A DNA stretch of 44,174 bases from Candidatus Udaeobacter sp. (GTDB lineage Bacteria; Verrucomicrobiota; Verrucomicrobiia; Chthoniobacterales; UBA10450), in contig JAALOD010000011.1 in the NCBI GenBank assembly GCA_013372845.1, forward strand, positions 1 to 44,174. The letters are read 5' to 3'. Below, piece by piece: positions 22,082 through 31,207 of the stretch (the stretch's first letter is position 1; every line of letters begins with the position of its first letter). The position numbers and the translations under genes were made by a program. Under the pieces are notes generated by a model. The model saw only the letters and a list, made by a program, of their open reading frames with translations. It was not told the DNA's origin and did not search any database.

Positions 22082-24555
22082 AAACGAGATGCAGCGCGGC
22101 CAGTCTCCTGGGACTGGCGATGCTGCTTTGCACGGCGAGCAGCGCCATTGCTCAATCACAGCCGGAAGTTCGCCGGGCCCGTCCCGTAGATGAACCGCCC
22201 GTTCCGCGCGCTCTCCCCGCGGATGAATCAGTCGACAGAGTTCTCCGCTCTCTAAAGGAGGAATCGTCAGCGCCATCACAGCCATCACAGCATGAAGGCG
22301 AGGGAGCAGCTCAGCGTCAGCTCGATTACGCGAACGGCCTGTTCACTCGCAAACTTTACGATCTGGCCGCCCCTGAGTATCAAAAATATCTCGAAGATTA
22401 TCCTGGGCGCGCGGGCCGGGCGAACGCTTACTTCTCGTTGGGTGAATGCTATCGCAACCTCGGTCGCACTTCGGGCGCTCGCACAAACCTCCAGAAGGTG
22501 CTCAACGATTACGCCGACAGTGAATTCGCCGGACCGGCGGCTTATGCGCTCGCCGAGATGGCATTCGCGGGCAAAGATTATGCCGCTGCGCTTCCGCTGT
22601 TTCATCGTTCTGTCGGAAAATCAAAAGAACCAGCAGTAGCCCTTTCCGCGCATTACTTCGAAGCGCGTTGTCTCGAGGCCCTTGGCCGAAAGGAGGAAGC
22701 TGCCAATATTTATGCCGAGGTTGCCGAGGCCGGAAATCCGAATCCTTTCCGCGAGGACGCACGAATTACGGCAGCATCCATTTTCGCAGCGCGAGGAAGA
22801 AAAATCGATGCGCTGAAGCAATACGAAGCGCTGGCTAACGAAGCGCAGAAACCGGCCTTGAAGGCGGAATCGGCCGTGCGCGGCGGCATGATCGCGCTGG
22901 ATCTTGTCCAGGCCGACAAGGGCAAAATCGACAAAGCGATGGCGGATAGAGCAGAAGCTTTGCTGCGGAAAGGTCGCGCTCTCCCTGAAGCGGGAAAATT
23001 CCGGGCGATCGCGCAGGTCGGCTTGCGTCGTTTGCAATATCAGGCCGGGCAGTACGCGCAGTTGTTAGCAGAGTACAAAAAAGAACAGGAGAACCTGCCG
23101 GAGGCCGCCCAGGCCGAAGTGTTGCTACTCGCGGCAAACAGCCAGCGGCAACTTGGTAACTCGAAGGAGGCTGAAGCGTTATATGGCCAGATTATCACGA
23201 AGTTTCCGGATCGAGAGGAAGCAAAGGATGCTGCCTATCAGCGCCTGATAAACGTGTACAACTCCGACCCGTCCGCGCTGATTCCCGCAGTGGACGAGTT
23301 TCTCGCAACGAATCCGACCAGCGAACGCGCCGACCAGGCGAAACTGTTAAAGGCCGAAGCCCTCTATAAACAGCAGAATTGCGGGGAGGCAGTCTCGATT
23401 TTCGAGGAACTGCGCGCTTCTCAGCTTTCCGCCAGGTTACGCGCCGATGCTGCGTACAAATTGGGCTTGTGTCACGCGCAGATGAAAAATATCCCCGGCG
23501 TGATCGAAGCTTTCACGTACTACGTGCAGGCGTTTCCAGATGATCCGCAAGCGCCTGCGGCGCTGGCTCAACGAGCTTTGGCCTACCAACAAGACAAGAA
23601 TTACGCCGCCGCGGTGGCGGATTTAAACACGATCCTCACCAAGTATCCCAAGGCGCACGAGCGGGAGGCAGCTTTGCAGTTAAAAGCTTTGATCCTCGGA
23701 CAGCAGGAAAACAACAAGGGTATGGTAGACACGTTTCGCCAGCTCCTGCGAGAATACCCCAAGAGTTCTGTTGCGGCGCAGGCACAATACTACATCGGCA
23801 AGGCCGCGTTTGAAGCAAAGGACTACAAGACGGCGTTGCCGGCGCTCAACGCAGCCCGCCAACTTAACAAGGAGCAATATTACAACCTGGCGACGCTCCG
23901 GATCATGCTAAGTCAGTTTTATTTAAAAGATCGGGCTGCGCTCACGAAAGAAGTGAACAGTTTCATGGCAAACAGCCCGAACACAAATGTGCCACCGGAA
24001 GTTCTGGAGTGGCTTGGAATTGGATATTATAACGAGAAAAATTTCCAGGCTGCGGAAAAATACCTGAGCGCGCTCCGAAAAATCGATAATCCGGGCGGCG
24101 TTAAACCCGATTTCTTGTTTTATCTCGGAGACACGGCCACCAAGCTAAAGAACCTGCCTGAAGCCGAGGATGCATTTGGCAAGTACTTGCAGACGGCGAA
24201 AGACCCGGCTGGGAAGGCCAAGGTGTTGCTTGCGCTCGGTGCGGTGAAGATCAGCGCCCATAAACCGGACGAGGCTCAGAAAATCGCCGAAGAAATCATG
24301 GCGCTGCAACCGGAGGGACGTGTCAACGCGGAAGCGCGCTTGCTCGCGGGCGAAGTACAACTGGAGCGTGGGAATTTCGATGACGCGGGGAAGGCCTTCA
24401 AGGGAGTCGCCTTGCTTTACGATGATCCGGCCATCACTCCGCGTGCGTTGGACAAAGCAGCACTCGCCTATAGGCAAGCGGGCAAAACCGACGAAGCAGA
24501 TCGGTTGTCGTGGGAGCTGCACGAGCGATATCCGAATTACGCCGCCGGCGGATAA
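22078..24555 (+). CDS. Large secreted tetratricopeptide-repeat protein of the exbBD cluster
   Basis: 825 residues from ATG 22078, which overlaps the exbD stop; the longer reading begins inside exbD and lacks a signal. Residues 1-26 are a signal peptide ending AIAQ. Residues 35-80 are a Pro/Glu-rich linker. From about 85 to the end there are many TPR units (for example AYFSLGECYRNLGRTSGA, then AQYYIGKAAFEAKDYKTAL and EWLGIGYYNEKNFQAAEKYL), likely 15 or more, forming a periplasmic superhelix. Proteins like this are found beside TolQR/ExbBD in several phyla, with CpoB/YbgF as the smaller analogue in Proteobacteria. It probably scaffolds envelope complexes driven by the proton channel. Confidence 0.85.
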   Translation: MKTRCSAASLLGLAMLLCTASSAIAQSQPEVRRARPVDEPPVPRALPADESVDRVLRSLKEESSAPSQPSQHEGEGAAQRQLDYANGLFTRKLYDLAAPEYQKYLEDYPGRAGRANAYFSLGECYRNLGRTSGARTNLQKVLNDYADSEFAGPAAYALAEMAFAGKDYAAALPLFHRSVGKSKEPAVALSAHYFEARCLEALGRKEEAANIYAEVAEAGNPNPFREDARITAASIFAARGRKIDALKQYEALANEAQKPALKAESAVRGGMIALDLVQADKGKIDKAMADRAEALLRKGRALPEAGKFRAIAQVGLRRLQYQAGQYAQLLAEYKKEQENLPEAAQAEVLLLAANSQRQLGNSKEAEALYGQIITKFPDREEAKDAAYQRLINVYNSDPSALIPAVDEFLATNPTSERADQAKLLKAEALYKQQNCGEAVSIFEELRASQLSARLRADAAYKLGLCHAQMKNIPGVIEAFTYYVQAFPDDPQAPAALAQRALAYQQDKNYAAAVADLNTILTKYPKAHEREAALQLKALILGQQENNKGMVDTFRQLLREYPKSSVAAQAQYYIGKAAFEAKDYKTALPALNAARQLNKEQYYNLATLRIMLSQFYLKDRAALTKEVNSFMANSPNTNVPPEVLEWLGIGYYNEKNFQAAEKYLSALRKIDNPGGVKPDFLFYLGDTATKLKNLPEAEDAFGKYLQTAKDPAGKAKVLLALGAVKISAHKPDEAQKIAEEIMALQPEGRVNAEARLLAGEVQLERGNFDDAGKAFKGVALLYDDPAITPRALDKAALAYRQAGKTDEADRLSWELHERYPNYAAGG

Positions 24556-24591
24556 AGACGCGGTCGGTATTTTCGCGGCAGCTTTAGGAGT

Positions 24592-24611
24592 GCGATGCGT
24601 CCTCGCATCGC
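24592..24611. terminator. Perfect hairpin between convergent genes (bidirectional terminator candidate)
   Basis: Stem GCGATGCG / CGCATCGC (24592-24599, 24604-24611) with the loop TCCT is followed by TTT on the plus strand. It separates the TPR gene from the minus-strand beta-propeller gene. The words match the repeat at 18669-18724, so it may be a dispersed element that serves as a terminator. Confidence 0.5.
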
Positions 24612-24662
24612 TTTGATCACGCGATGTCAACAATTCTGCCGCCGCGATAGATCGACCCGCAT

Positions 24663-25679
24663 CTATTTTGAAGGGCTTACAGTCGCGATGCCCCACGGAC
24701 CGTCGCCGGCCTTGATACGGCGCAATTCTTTGCGCGATTTTACATCGACAACTGAAACATCGTTCGATGCACCGTTCGCGGTGTAGAGTTTCGATCCGCT
24801 TGGATCCAGCGCGATTCCCCATGCGCGGTTTCCGACGGGAATTGTCGTCGCTACTGCGTTCTTTTCGGTATCGATAACCGCAACCGTGTTCCCGCGGCCT
24901 GTTGACACATAAAGCTCTTTTCCATCCCTGGCCATTACAGTGCCCATCGGCAGCGAGCCTGTTGGCAGTTGGATTTTTGACAACAATTTGTGTGACGCCG
25001 CATCGATGACGGCAACGTAGCCGCCGTTCTCGCAGGCGGCGTACGCGCGCGAGCCGTCCGGCAGAAATGCAATCGACCGCGGCCGTCCGCCTGTCTCGAT
25101 CGTTGCGACTACGCGCTGTTGATCGGGATCGATTGCGAACACCTCGCCTTTCTCTTCGCACGTGACATAGACTTCGCCGTTCTGCGGATTCACACCAACG
25201 CCTTCCGGTTCCTCCGACACTTTGACTTTTCCACGGGACTGCCCGGAGCCGAGATCAACAATCAAAGCGCTCGCATCATCTTCATTCGCGATAAAAGCAA
25301 ACTTCCCATCTTTGCTTATCGCGAATTGCTCCGGGTCCGACCCGACATGCCAGCGATCGATTAATTTGTGCTCGACTGGATCGATTACAGCAAGCCCGTC
25401 GGCAGTTTTGTCCGCTGGCGCGCGATTTTCATCCAGACCGGGGGCCATCCGCGGCGAACCACTCACCGTCACAAAGAGCCGCTTGCCGTCTGGCGCTGCG
25501 TGAATCCCGCGGGGTCTTTTGCCTGCTTTAAAGGTCGCGACAACAGCGTCCGTCGCACCGTCAATCACGCTAATATCACCGGATCGCTCATTGCTGACAT
25601 AAACGAAATAGTCTGGCGATTCAGCGCGCACCAGCATTGCGCCTGTAACGATCAGAAAAAGGACAAATTGGGCTTTCAC
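24663..25679 (-). CDS. Secreted YVTN/NHL-type beta-propeller protein
   Basis: 338 residues. Residues 1-19 are a signal peptide ending VRAES. The rest is a run of about seven 40-residue blades, each with a pattern such as SGDISVIDGATDAVVATF, or GNTVAVIDTEKNAVATTI and NDVSVVDVKSRKELRRI, joined by RPRGIHAAPDGKRLFV-type turns. This is the cytochrome d1/YVTN-repeat propeller class, without haem ligands or enzymatic residues that I can identify. Likely periplasmic or extracellular with a binding role. It is divergent from the aminotransferase gene. Confidence 0.88.
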   Translation of the reverse strand: MKAQFVLFLIVTGAMLVRAESPDYFVYVSNERSGDISVIDGATDAVVATFKAGKRPRGIHAAPDGKRLFVTVSGSPRMAPGLDENRAPADKTADGLAVIDPVEHKLIDRWHVGSDPEQFAISKDGKFAFIANEDDASALIVDLGSGQSRGKVKVSEEPEGVGVNPQNGEVYVTCEEKGEVFAIDPDQQRVVATIETGGRPRSIAFLPDGSRAYAACENGGYVAVIDAASHKLLSKIQLPTGSLPMGTVMARDGKELYVSTGRGNTVAVIDTEKNAVATTIPVGNRAWGIALDPSGSKLYTANGASNDVSVVDVKSRKELRRIKAGDGPWGIATVSPSK

Positions 25680-25735
25680 GCGTCACGCGTACATCGCACG
25701 TGATCCGCATGCAAGTCATTCGCTAGAGTTTAATA

Positions 25736-25763
25736 TTGGACGTTGGGCGTTGGACGTTGGAGG
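25736..25763. repeat. TTGGACGTTGGGCGTTGGACG repeat supplying a Shine-Dalgarno
   Basis: Tandem-like words TTGGACG-TTGGGCG-TTGGACG-TTGGAGG occupy the region just before the aminotransferase. Its last unit contains GGAGG (25759-25763), nine bases ahead of the GTG start. Related inverted words (GCCCAGCGCTCGACGCCCAA) occur at 11062-11082. Confidence 0.5.
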
Positions 25764-25772
25764 TTTTCTGCT

Positions 25773-26843
25773 GTGACTCCGCACGACAAGCTTTTCATTC
25801 CAGGTCCCGTTGAAGTATCGGAAAAAACCTGGGCCGCGTTTTCGCGTCCGATGATTGGGCATCGCGGCGAAGATTTTAAGAATCTTTACCGCGCGATTTA
25901 TCCAGGGCTTCAGACATTATTTGGAACAAAGCAGCCAGTGTTCCTTTCCACCTCTTCGGCGTGGGGCGTGATGGAAGCATCCATCCGGAACCTGGTCGAT
26001 CGCGGAGTGCTCTGCTGCATGTGCGGCGCGTTCTCGGACAAATGGTTCGACGTGGCAAAGCGCTGTGGCAAGGAGGCCGCTCAGCTCCAGGTCGATTGGG
26101 GAAAACATATCGATCGGAAGGCGATCGACAGGCAATTGGCCACGGGAAAATTCGACACCGTCACTCTCATCCACAACGAGACTTCAACAGGCGTGATGAA
26201 TCCGCTCCCAGAAATCTGCTGTACTCTCGCCAAGTATCCCGATGTGGCGCTGGTCCTCGATACTGTCTCCTCATTCTCGGGAGTCAAAATCGACATGGAT
26301 GCGCTCGGCGTCGACGTGATGCTCACCGGTGCCCAAAAGGCGCTGGCGTTGCCACCAGGTTTTTCATTGTTTTCAGCTTCGGAGAAAGCATTTGCTCGCG
26401 CAGAGAAAATCCCGAACCGCGGTTTTTACTTTGATTTCCTCGAGTTCAAGAAGCAACAAGCAGAATGGATGACGCCGAGCACGGCAAGCATTGGGCACAT
26501 GCACGCGCTGCAATCGAAGCTGGATGAAATTTTCGACGAAGGCCTGGAGGCGCGCTTTGCTCGACACGAGCGGACGAACGCCCTCGTGCATGATTGGGTC
26601 CGCCGCACTGGCTTCGAATTCTTCGCCGAAGAAGGATTTCGCTCCAAGACGCTCACCTGCGTGAAAAACAACAAGGAGATCAACGTTCTGGAGTTAGCGA
26701 AAAAGCTTCGCGAAAAACATCATCTGGTGATCGACCCCGGTTACGGCAAAATCCGAGGAAAAACCTTTCGCCTTTCCAACATGGGCGATGAGACCGAAGA
26801 AACTGTGGCCCATCTGCTCAGCTGCCTGGATGATGTTCTGTAA
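25773..26843 (+). CDS. Class V PLP aminotransferase (alanine/serine-glyoxylate type)
   Basis: 356 residues from GTG 25773, preceded by GGAGG; ten further in-frame codons upstream are repeat sequence and are left out. The start TPHDKLFIPGPVEVS is the family N-terminus. Asp163 in VLDTVSS holds the pyridine nitrogen and Lys189 in TGAQKALALPPGFS forms the Schiff base. This branch includes alanine- and serine-glyoxylate aminotransferases and archaeal-type phosphoserine aminotransferases; sequence alone does not separate them. It is transcribed divergently from the propeller gene and precedes an NTF2-like gene by 96 bases. Confidence 0.87.
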   Translation: MTPHDKLFIPGPVEVSEKTWAAFSRPMIGHRGEDFKNLYRAIYPGLQTLFGTKQPVFLSTSSAWGVMEASIRNLVDRGVLCCMCGAFSDKWFDVAKRCGKEAAQLQVDWGKHIDRKAIDRQLATGKFDTVTLIHNETSTGVMNPLPEICCTLAKYPDVALVLDTVSSFSGVKIDMDALGVDVMLTGAQKALALPPGFSLFSASEKAFARAEKIPNRGFYFDFLEFKKQQAEWMTPSTASIGHMHALQSKLDEIFDEGLEARFARHERTNALVHDWVRRTGFEFFAEEGFRSKTLTCVKNNKEINVLELAKKLREKHHLVIDPGYGKIRGKTFRLSNMGDETEETVAHLLSCLDDVL

Positions 26844-26939
26844 ACGATTGGCTATCCCATCCGCGCATCGCCCAGAAAACCACGCCACCCTCCCAGACAT
26901 TTCTGTTGGTTGTCGGTGACCAAGGGAACAAAGTATCGG

Positions 26940-27668
26940 ATGAATATTCGGCCACTGATCCTGGTTTTTATTCTTAGTTTCTTTAAACCACTGGAGTCAA
27001 TCTGCGGAGACCCTGCAGCGATAACGCAGGAAGAACTTGTTCGCCGCACCCAGGAACTTTTCGACGCGGTAGTACCAGGCAACAAGGAGCCATGGCAAAA
27101 ATATTTCGCCGACGACTGCATCTTCGCCGATGAAAAAGGGCGCAACTTTAACAAGACGCAACTGGTTGCCGATATTACGCCGCTGCCGAAAGGTTATTCG
27201 GGCACGATCAAGATCGTAAAGCCCAAAAGCGTCATTCACGGTGACACGGCCATTTTAAGTTACGATCTCGATGAAACCGAAACGATCTTTGGCCAGAAGC
27301 TCACCGCTCGTTATCACGTAACCGATACGTGGCTGCGACGCAACGGCGTCTGGCAAATCGCCTCCAGCCAGGCGATGCGTTACTATGAAGATCCGGCTGT
27401 TGCCAGGATTGACACGAAAAAATTCGCCGATTTCAACGGCACCTACGAGCTGGCGCCCGGCCAGATCAGACGAGTTTTTTCCGAAGGCGAAAATTTGTAT
27501 GTGGAGCGCAATGAGAAACGTGAACAACTTCTGCCTGAAGGATCCGAAATCTTTTTTCGCAAAGGGGTCGAAGGCCGCATCCTATTTCGCTACGCGGATA
27601 GTGGGAAAGTGGACGCCCTCATCGATCGTCGAAACAACGAAGACGTCGTCTGGCGCAGAGTGAATTAA
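26940..27668 (+). CDS. Secreted NTF2-like (DUF4440/SnoaL-type) protein with C-terminal beta domain
   Basis: 242 residues from ATG 26940 (ten codons after an earlier GTG/ATG-less start I reject because the signal peptide begins here). Residues 1-22 form a signal peptide ending ICGDP. Residues 25-150 are NTF2-like: LFDAVVPGNKEPWQKYFADDC, then VIHGDTAILSYD and VTDTWLRRNGVWQIASSQ. Residues 160-242 (FNGTYELAPGQIRRVF onward) resemble the small beta domain DUF3471 found after hydrolases. The role is unknown; such proteins often bind small ligands in the periplasm. Confidence 0.75.
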   Translation: MNIRPLILVFILSFFKPLESICGDPAAITQEELVRRTQELFDAVVPGNKEPWQKYFADDCIFADEKGRNFNKTQLVADITPLPKGYSGTIKIVKPKSVIHGDTAILSYDLDETETIFGQKLTARYHVTDTWLRRNGVWQIASSQAMRYYEDPAVARIDTKKFADFNGTYELAPGQIRRVFSEGENLYVERNEKREQLLPEGSEIFFRKGVEGRILFRYADSGKVDALIDRRNNEDVVWRRVN

Positions 27669-27766
27669 GCTCGAGGATATTAGCAGAAAAGGTTTCCGCA
27701 CTGCGCGCTAGTTTTCCTCAGACGAATCGCGGGTAACTTCTTACTAGGAAATCATTCCCATCACTT

Positions 27767-28792
27767 ATGCCAGTGATTGAAACTTCAGGCCTGACCAAAG
27801 TCTATCGCACCTATCGGAAGGAGCGGGGACTTAGAGGATCAATCAAAGGCCTGGTCAAACGGCGTTACGATGAAACGCGCGCCGCCGACCAGGTTTCCTT
27901 TAACATTGAGGAAGGCGAGTTCGTTGGTTTTCTCGGTCCGAACGGTGCAGGCAAGACCACGGTGCTCAAGATGCTTTCCGGGCTATTGAATCCAACGTCC
28001 GGAGATGCGCGCGTGCTCGGCTTTGTCCCATGGGAACGACGCAACGAAATGAAAAGGCAATTCAGCCTGCTGATGGGACAAAAAAATGCGCTCTGGTGGG
28101 ATCTGCCCGCGCAAGAATCGCTCGAACTCAATCGCGCCATATACGGAATCGACCGTGTACGGTTCAAAAAGGTCGTGGACGGATTATCGGAGCTCTTGGA
28201 AGTGCAGGACAAAATGAATGTGATGGTCCGTGAGCTTTCGTTAGGCGAACGGATGAAGATGGAGCTGATTTCCGCACTCATTCACGAACCGCGCGTTCTT
28301 TTTCTCGATGAACCAACGATTGGCCTGGACGTGGTCAGTCAAAAACGGGTTCGTGAATTTCTGCGTATCTACAATGAGAAACATCACATTGTTACGTTGC
28401 TGACCAGCCACTACATGCAGGATATCCAGGAGTTGTGTCATCGGGTGCTGGTGATCGATCACGGCAAAATCTTTTTCGACGGGCCGCTGGATGAGATCGT
28501 TGACCGGTTTTCAGGATACAAAATTCTGAGTCTAACTTTCGAAAAAGAGGCGGCGCGCGATCTTTCCGCCTTCGGCGAAGTAACGGAACAAACGCCTGTT
28601 TCGGTGCAACTAAAGGTCCCACGCGCAAAAGTCACCGAGACCTGCCGCGAACTGCTCGAAGCCTGCGACGTGAGCGACATCAACGTTCAGGAAGTGCCCG
28701 TGGAAGAAGTGATTCGCCAGCTTTTTGGCGAACGACGCGAAAATCATCGCGCCGCTGACCTTGCAGCCGCAGAAGCCGCCCAGGCTACCTAA
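27767..28792 (+). CDS. ABC transporter ATP-binding protein (ABC-2/DUF990-partner type)
   Basis: 341 residues. Walker A GPNGAGKTT, Q-loop LMGQKNALWWDLP, signature variant LSLGERMKMEL, Walker B VLFLDEPTIGLD and H-loop TSHYMQDI are visible. The LSLGERMK signature, the N-terminal VYRTYRKERGLRGSIKGL and the MGQKNALWWDLPA string mark the ATPases that pair with DUF990-type permeases such as the one at 6911-7708. No permease gene is adjacent here. The C-terminal about 90 residues are an accessory regulatory domain. Confidence 0.92.
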   Translation: MPVIETSGLTKVYRTYRKERGLRGSIKGLVKRRYDETRAADQVSFNIEEGEFVGFLGPNGAGKTTVLKMLSGLLNPTSGDARVLGFVPWERRNEMKRQFSLLMGQKNALWWDLPAQESLELNRAIYGIDRVRFKKVVDGLSELLEVQDKMNVMVRELSLGERMKMELISALIHEPRVLFLDEPTIGLDVVSQKRVREFLRIYNEKHHIVTLLTSHYMQDIQELCHRVLVIDHGKIFFDGPLDEIVDRFSGYKILSLTFEKEAARDLSAFGEVTEQTPVSVQLKVPRAKVTETCRELLEACDVSDINVQEVPVEEVIRQLFGERRENHRAADLAAAEAAQAT

Positions 28793-28894
28793 GGTTGGTC
28801 GAAGTCGAACCGAAATCGGCGTCGCAATCGAGTGGCTGGCTATGGTACCACTTGCGGACGGGTTCGAGTAGCGCAAAGTCAAACAGCTTTCACT

Positions 28895-29341
28895 ATGAGA
28901 TCGTGGGATCGCGTGATTGGGTGTGCGCTTCTTCCGTTGGCGCTTCTCTCGTGTCACGTCAGCCGGGAGCCGAAATCAGCTGAGAAGTCGAAACAGGATT
29001 TGCTGGCCCTGGAAAATCGGTGGCTACAGGTGGAGAACGATCCTGTGGCTCTCGAAGATATTCTTGCTCCTGATTTCCTGCACGTGGTGCCGGGGGCAAT
29101 CATCACAAGGGACCAACACCTTCAGTTTCTGCGCCAGCATTCTGCTGGTGGTCAACGTCCGGAGAAGCATTTCACAGATCTGCATGTAAGGGTTTACGGT
29201 GAGGCAGGAATTGTGAATGGTGCCGTGATCGAGACGACCGAACATGGCGAGCGCAAGACTCTATTCACAGATGTCTTCGCCTATCGCGATGGCAAATGGC
29301 AGGCCGTTAGCGCACAGGAACTGCCTGTAACTGGTCCATAA
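28895..29341 (+). CDS. NTF2-like (DUF4440) lipoprotein
   Basis: 148 residues from ATG 28895; an upstream in-frame start adds 21 codons with no signal character. Residues 1-20 are a lipoprotein signal with a lipobox LLSC, so Cys19-type lipidation is predicted. The mature part is a single NTF2-like domain: LLALENRWLQVENDPVALED, then LAPDFLHVVPGAIITRDQHL and TLFTDVFAYRDGKWQAVSAQ. It is the second NTF2-like protein within 2 kb, on the other side of the ABC ATPase. Confidence 0.75.
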   Translation: MRSWDRVIGCALLPLALLSCHVSREPKSAEKSKQDLLALENRWLQVENDPVALEDILAPDFLHVVPGAIITRDQHLQFLRQHSAGGQRPEKHFTDLHVRVYGEAGIVNGAVIETTEHGERKTLFTDVFAYRDGKWQAVSAQELPVTGP

Positions 29342-29396
29342 ATTATCCGCGGAGTTGCTCCCGCTTCCTTTGAGTACGCGGTTCGACCGCCAATTC

Positions 29397-30275
29397 TTAC
29401 GTCTTGGAGCTTAACGGGACATCAAATACAGGCATGCTACGCAAGATGCTTTTTTCCATTGCGTCGACCAACGTAGGGTATTGGAGAGTCCAGCCGAGAC
29501 TGCGGAGTTTCGCATTGCTAACGCGCTTGTTGCTGTTCCCGCGTTTACGTTCCCCGGTTGATTTTCCAATCGGCGGCAGTGGGCGATGCAGTCTTTGCGC
29601 CAACCAACGATAGCATTCACTTTGCAGCATCGGTTGATCGTCAACCACGTTGTAAATTTGAGTTTGCTGCGTTTCTCGTGTCAGCAAAAAGTAAATTGCC
29701 GACGCGATATCGTCGCGGTGCACTTGATTAACAAAGCGATCGTTTTCCCGGTCGATGGTCGCTGTGCCGGCAAGAAACTTGCTCAGTAACGCCGACCTGC
29801 CAGGGCCGTAGATACCGGCGAGCCGGGCGACCGTACCGCGCCGCTCGAGCACCAGCTTTTCCGTTTCAAGCAGAACTTGACCCGTCTCGCGAGCAGGCTT
29901 GGTTTCGCTTTCTTCAGACACCCATGAGCCATCGCGTTGCGCATAAACGCTCGTGCTACTGGTTAGGAGAACCTTTGTTTCGGCAAATCGATCGAGCAGA
30001 TTGCGAGCGCCATTCAAATAGATTTGCCGGTAAGACTCGATTCCGCCGCCTCGCGAACTCGCACAGTGAATAACAGCATCGAATACTCCGGGGCGCTCTG
30101 CGGCCTGATCGCAGTTTGAAATATCGACTGGGCAAATAGGATACGGTTTGGCGGATAACGCCGCTGCGGATTCCTCAGAAGCTGTCCAGCCTTCCACGTC
30201 CCATCCTGCGGCATGGAACAAATCCGCTGTCGCTTGACCGACATAACCGCATCCAGCGATCAGGATTCGCGGCAT
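29397..30275 (-). CDS. NAD(P)-binding atypical SDR (YeeZ-like epimerase fold)
   Basis: 292 residues from ATG 30275 (an extra 16 codons upstream lack fold character). RILIAGCGYVGQATADLF carries the GxGxxG dinucleotide motif. TSSTSVYAQRDGSW contains the strand-5 serines, but the catalytic YxxxK of classical SDRs is not evident, as in atypical SDR of the E. coli YeeZ group. Later motifs are LAGIYGPGRS and VNQVHRDDIASAIYFLL. It may bind NAD(P) and reduce or epimerise a sugar, but no substrate is apparent. Confidence 0.82.
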   Translation of the reverse strand: MPRILIAGCGYVGQATADLFHAAGWDVEGWTASEESAAALSAKPYPICPVDISNCDQAAERPGVFDAVIHCASSRGGGIESYRQIYLNGARNLLDRFAETKVLLTSSTSVYAQRDGSWVSEESETKPARETGQVLLETEKLVLERRGTVARLAGIYGPGRSALLSKFLAGTATIDRENDRFVNQVHRDDIASAIYFLLTRETQQTQIYNVVDDQPMLQSECYRWLAQRLHRPLPPIGKSTGERKRGNSNKRVSNAKLRSLGWTLQYPTLVDAMEKSILRSMPVFDVPLSSKT

Positions 30276-30410
30276 CTCGCTGTAGACACCTCGCTGCTCC
30301 GAGGCGCACCTTGGGCGTTGCATCCGGCACGGCGACGCCCGCCTTGGCTGGGTTGTGGCATGACAGACACCGCCGATGTTACAACAGCCGCTTGCATAAT
30401 CGCCAGCGCT

Positions 30411-31133
30411 TTACGCCGCGGCTGTGATTTCAATTTCTTCGAACATGTTTTTCTGGAGAGCGCGGACTTGTTTGAGTCGAATGAGTTCCAGGAGCGCTAG
30501 AAAAGTTACTACGACTTCCACACGCGACACGGCATTCCCAAACAAATCGGAAAAACGCAGCCGCGCGCTATTTGCGACTCGTTGCAAAATAATATCAATC
30601 TTCTCCGAAACGCTAAACCGTTCGGCAAAAATTTCCTGCACGTCCTGTCGCGCCTCGATCCGTTTGAGCACCGTCTGGAACGCGTTGATCAATTGAAAAA
30701 TTCCAACCTCCTCCAGGCGCAGCGGTTCCTGCAACAGCGACGACGCGCCGCCCTCTCGCGCGAAAATCCGCTCCTGTTCGATTTGCCGCAAATGGAGTTC
30801 TGCTGCGGCTTCCTTGAACTTTTTGTACTCGATCAGCTGCCGGATTAAATCCCAGCGGGGATCATCTTCCTCAGCGTCTTCTTCGGGCGGTTGCTGATCA
30901 ATTGGCAGCAGGCTGCGGCTTTTCAGGTAAATGAGGTTCGCCGCCATAACGATGAATTCGCCGGCCAGTTCGATATTCAATTCTTTGAACGCTTGAAGAT
31001 ACTCGAGGTACTGACGAGTGATGCGTTCAAGTGAAATGTCGTAAATATCGATCTCATCCTGCTTGATGAGGTAAAGCAGTAGATCGAGCGGCCCTTCGAA
31101 AACCTCCAGCTTGACCTTGTAGTCAGCTTCCAT
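30411..31133 (-). CDS. scpA: Segregation and condensation protein A
   Basis: Kleisin subunit that links SMC and ScpB for chromosome segregation. 240 residues. The N-terminal signature FEGPLDLLLYLIKQDEIDIYD and the following FIVMAANLIYLKSRSLLP are diagnostic. The C-terminal winged-helix part includes FLALLELIRLKQV, as expected for the SMC-binding end. scpB is not next to it in this window. rodA lies upstream in the same direction with a hairpin between them. Confidence 0.93.
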   Translation of the reverse strand: MEADYKVKLEVFEGPLDLLLYLIKQDEIDIYDISLERITRQYLEYLQAFKELNIELAGEFIVMAANLIYLKSRSLLPIDQQPPEEDAEEDDPRWDLIRQLIEYKKFKEAAAELHLRQIEQERIFAREGGASSLLQEPLRLEEVGIFQLINAFQTVLKRIEARQDVQEIFAERFSVSEKIDIILQRVANSARLRFSDLFGNAVSRVEVVVTFLALLELIRLKQVRALQKNMFEEIEITAAA

Positions 31134-31157
31134 GTGTTACCGGGTGTTTTAGCCGAT

Positions 31158-31188
31158 CTGTAGGGGAAGCTGACAGCTTCCCTTACAG
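31158..31188. repeat. 31-base near-perfect hairpin between rodA and scpA
   Basis: Outer pairs CTGTA / TACAG and inner perfect GGGAAGCT / AGCTTCCC around a GAC loop make a 14-pair stem with one G-T mismatch. It lies 20 bases past the rodA stop and 25 bases before the scpA start (minus strand), so it could be a terminator without T run, an mRNA processing site or a dispersed palindrome. Confidence 0.6.
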
Positions 31189-31207
31189 GCGACAAGCCAC
31201 AAGCTTC

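Noticed and set aside
24145-25161. 338-codon minus-strand frame overlapping the TPR gene end and the beta-propeller gene
   Set aside because: Arg-rich, antisense to the TPR gene and out of frame with the propeller gene; no domain pattern.
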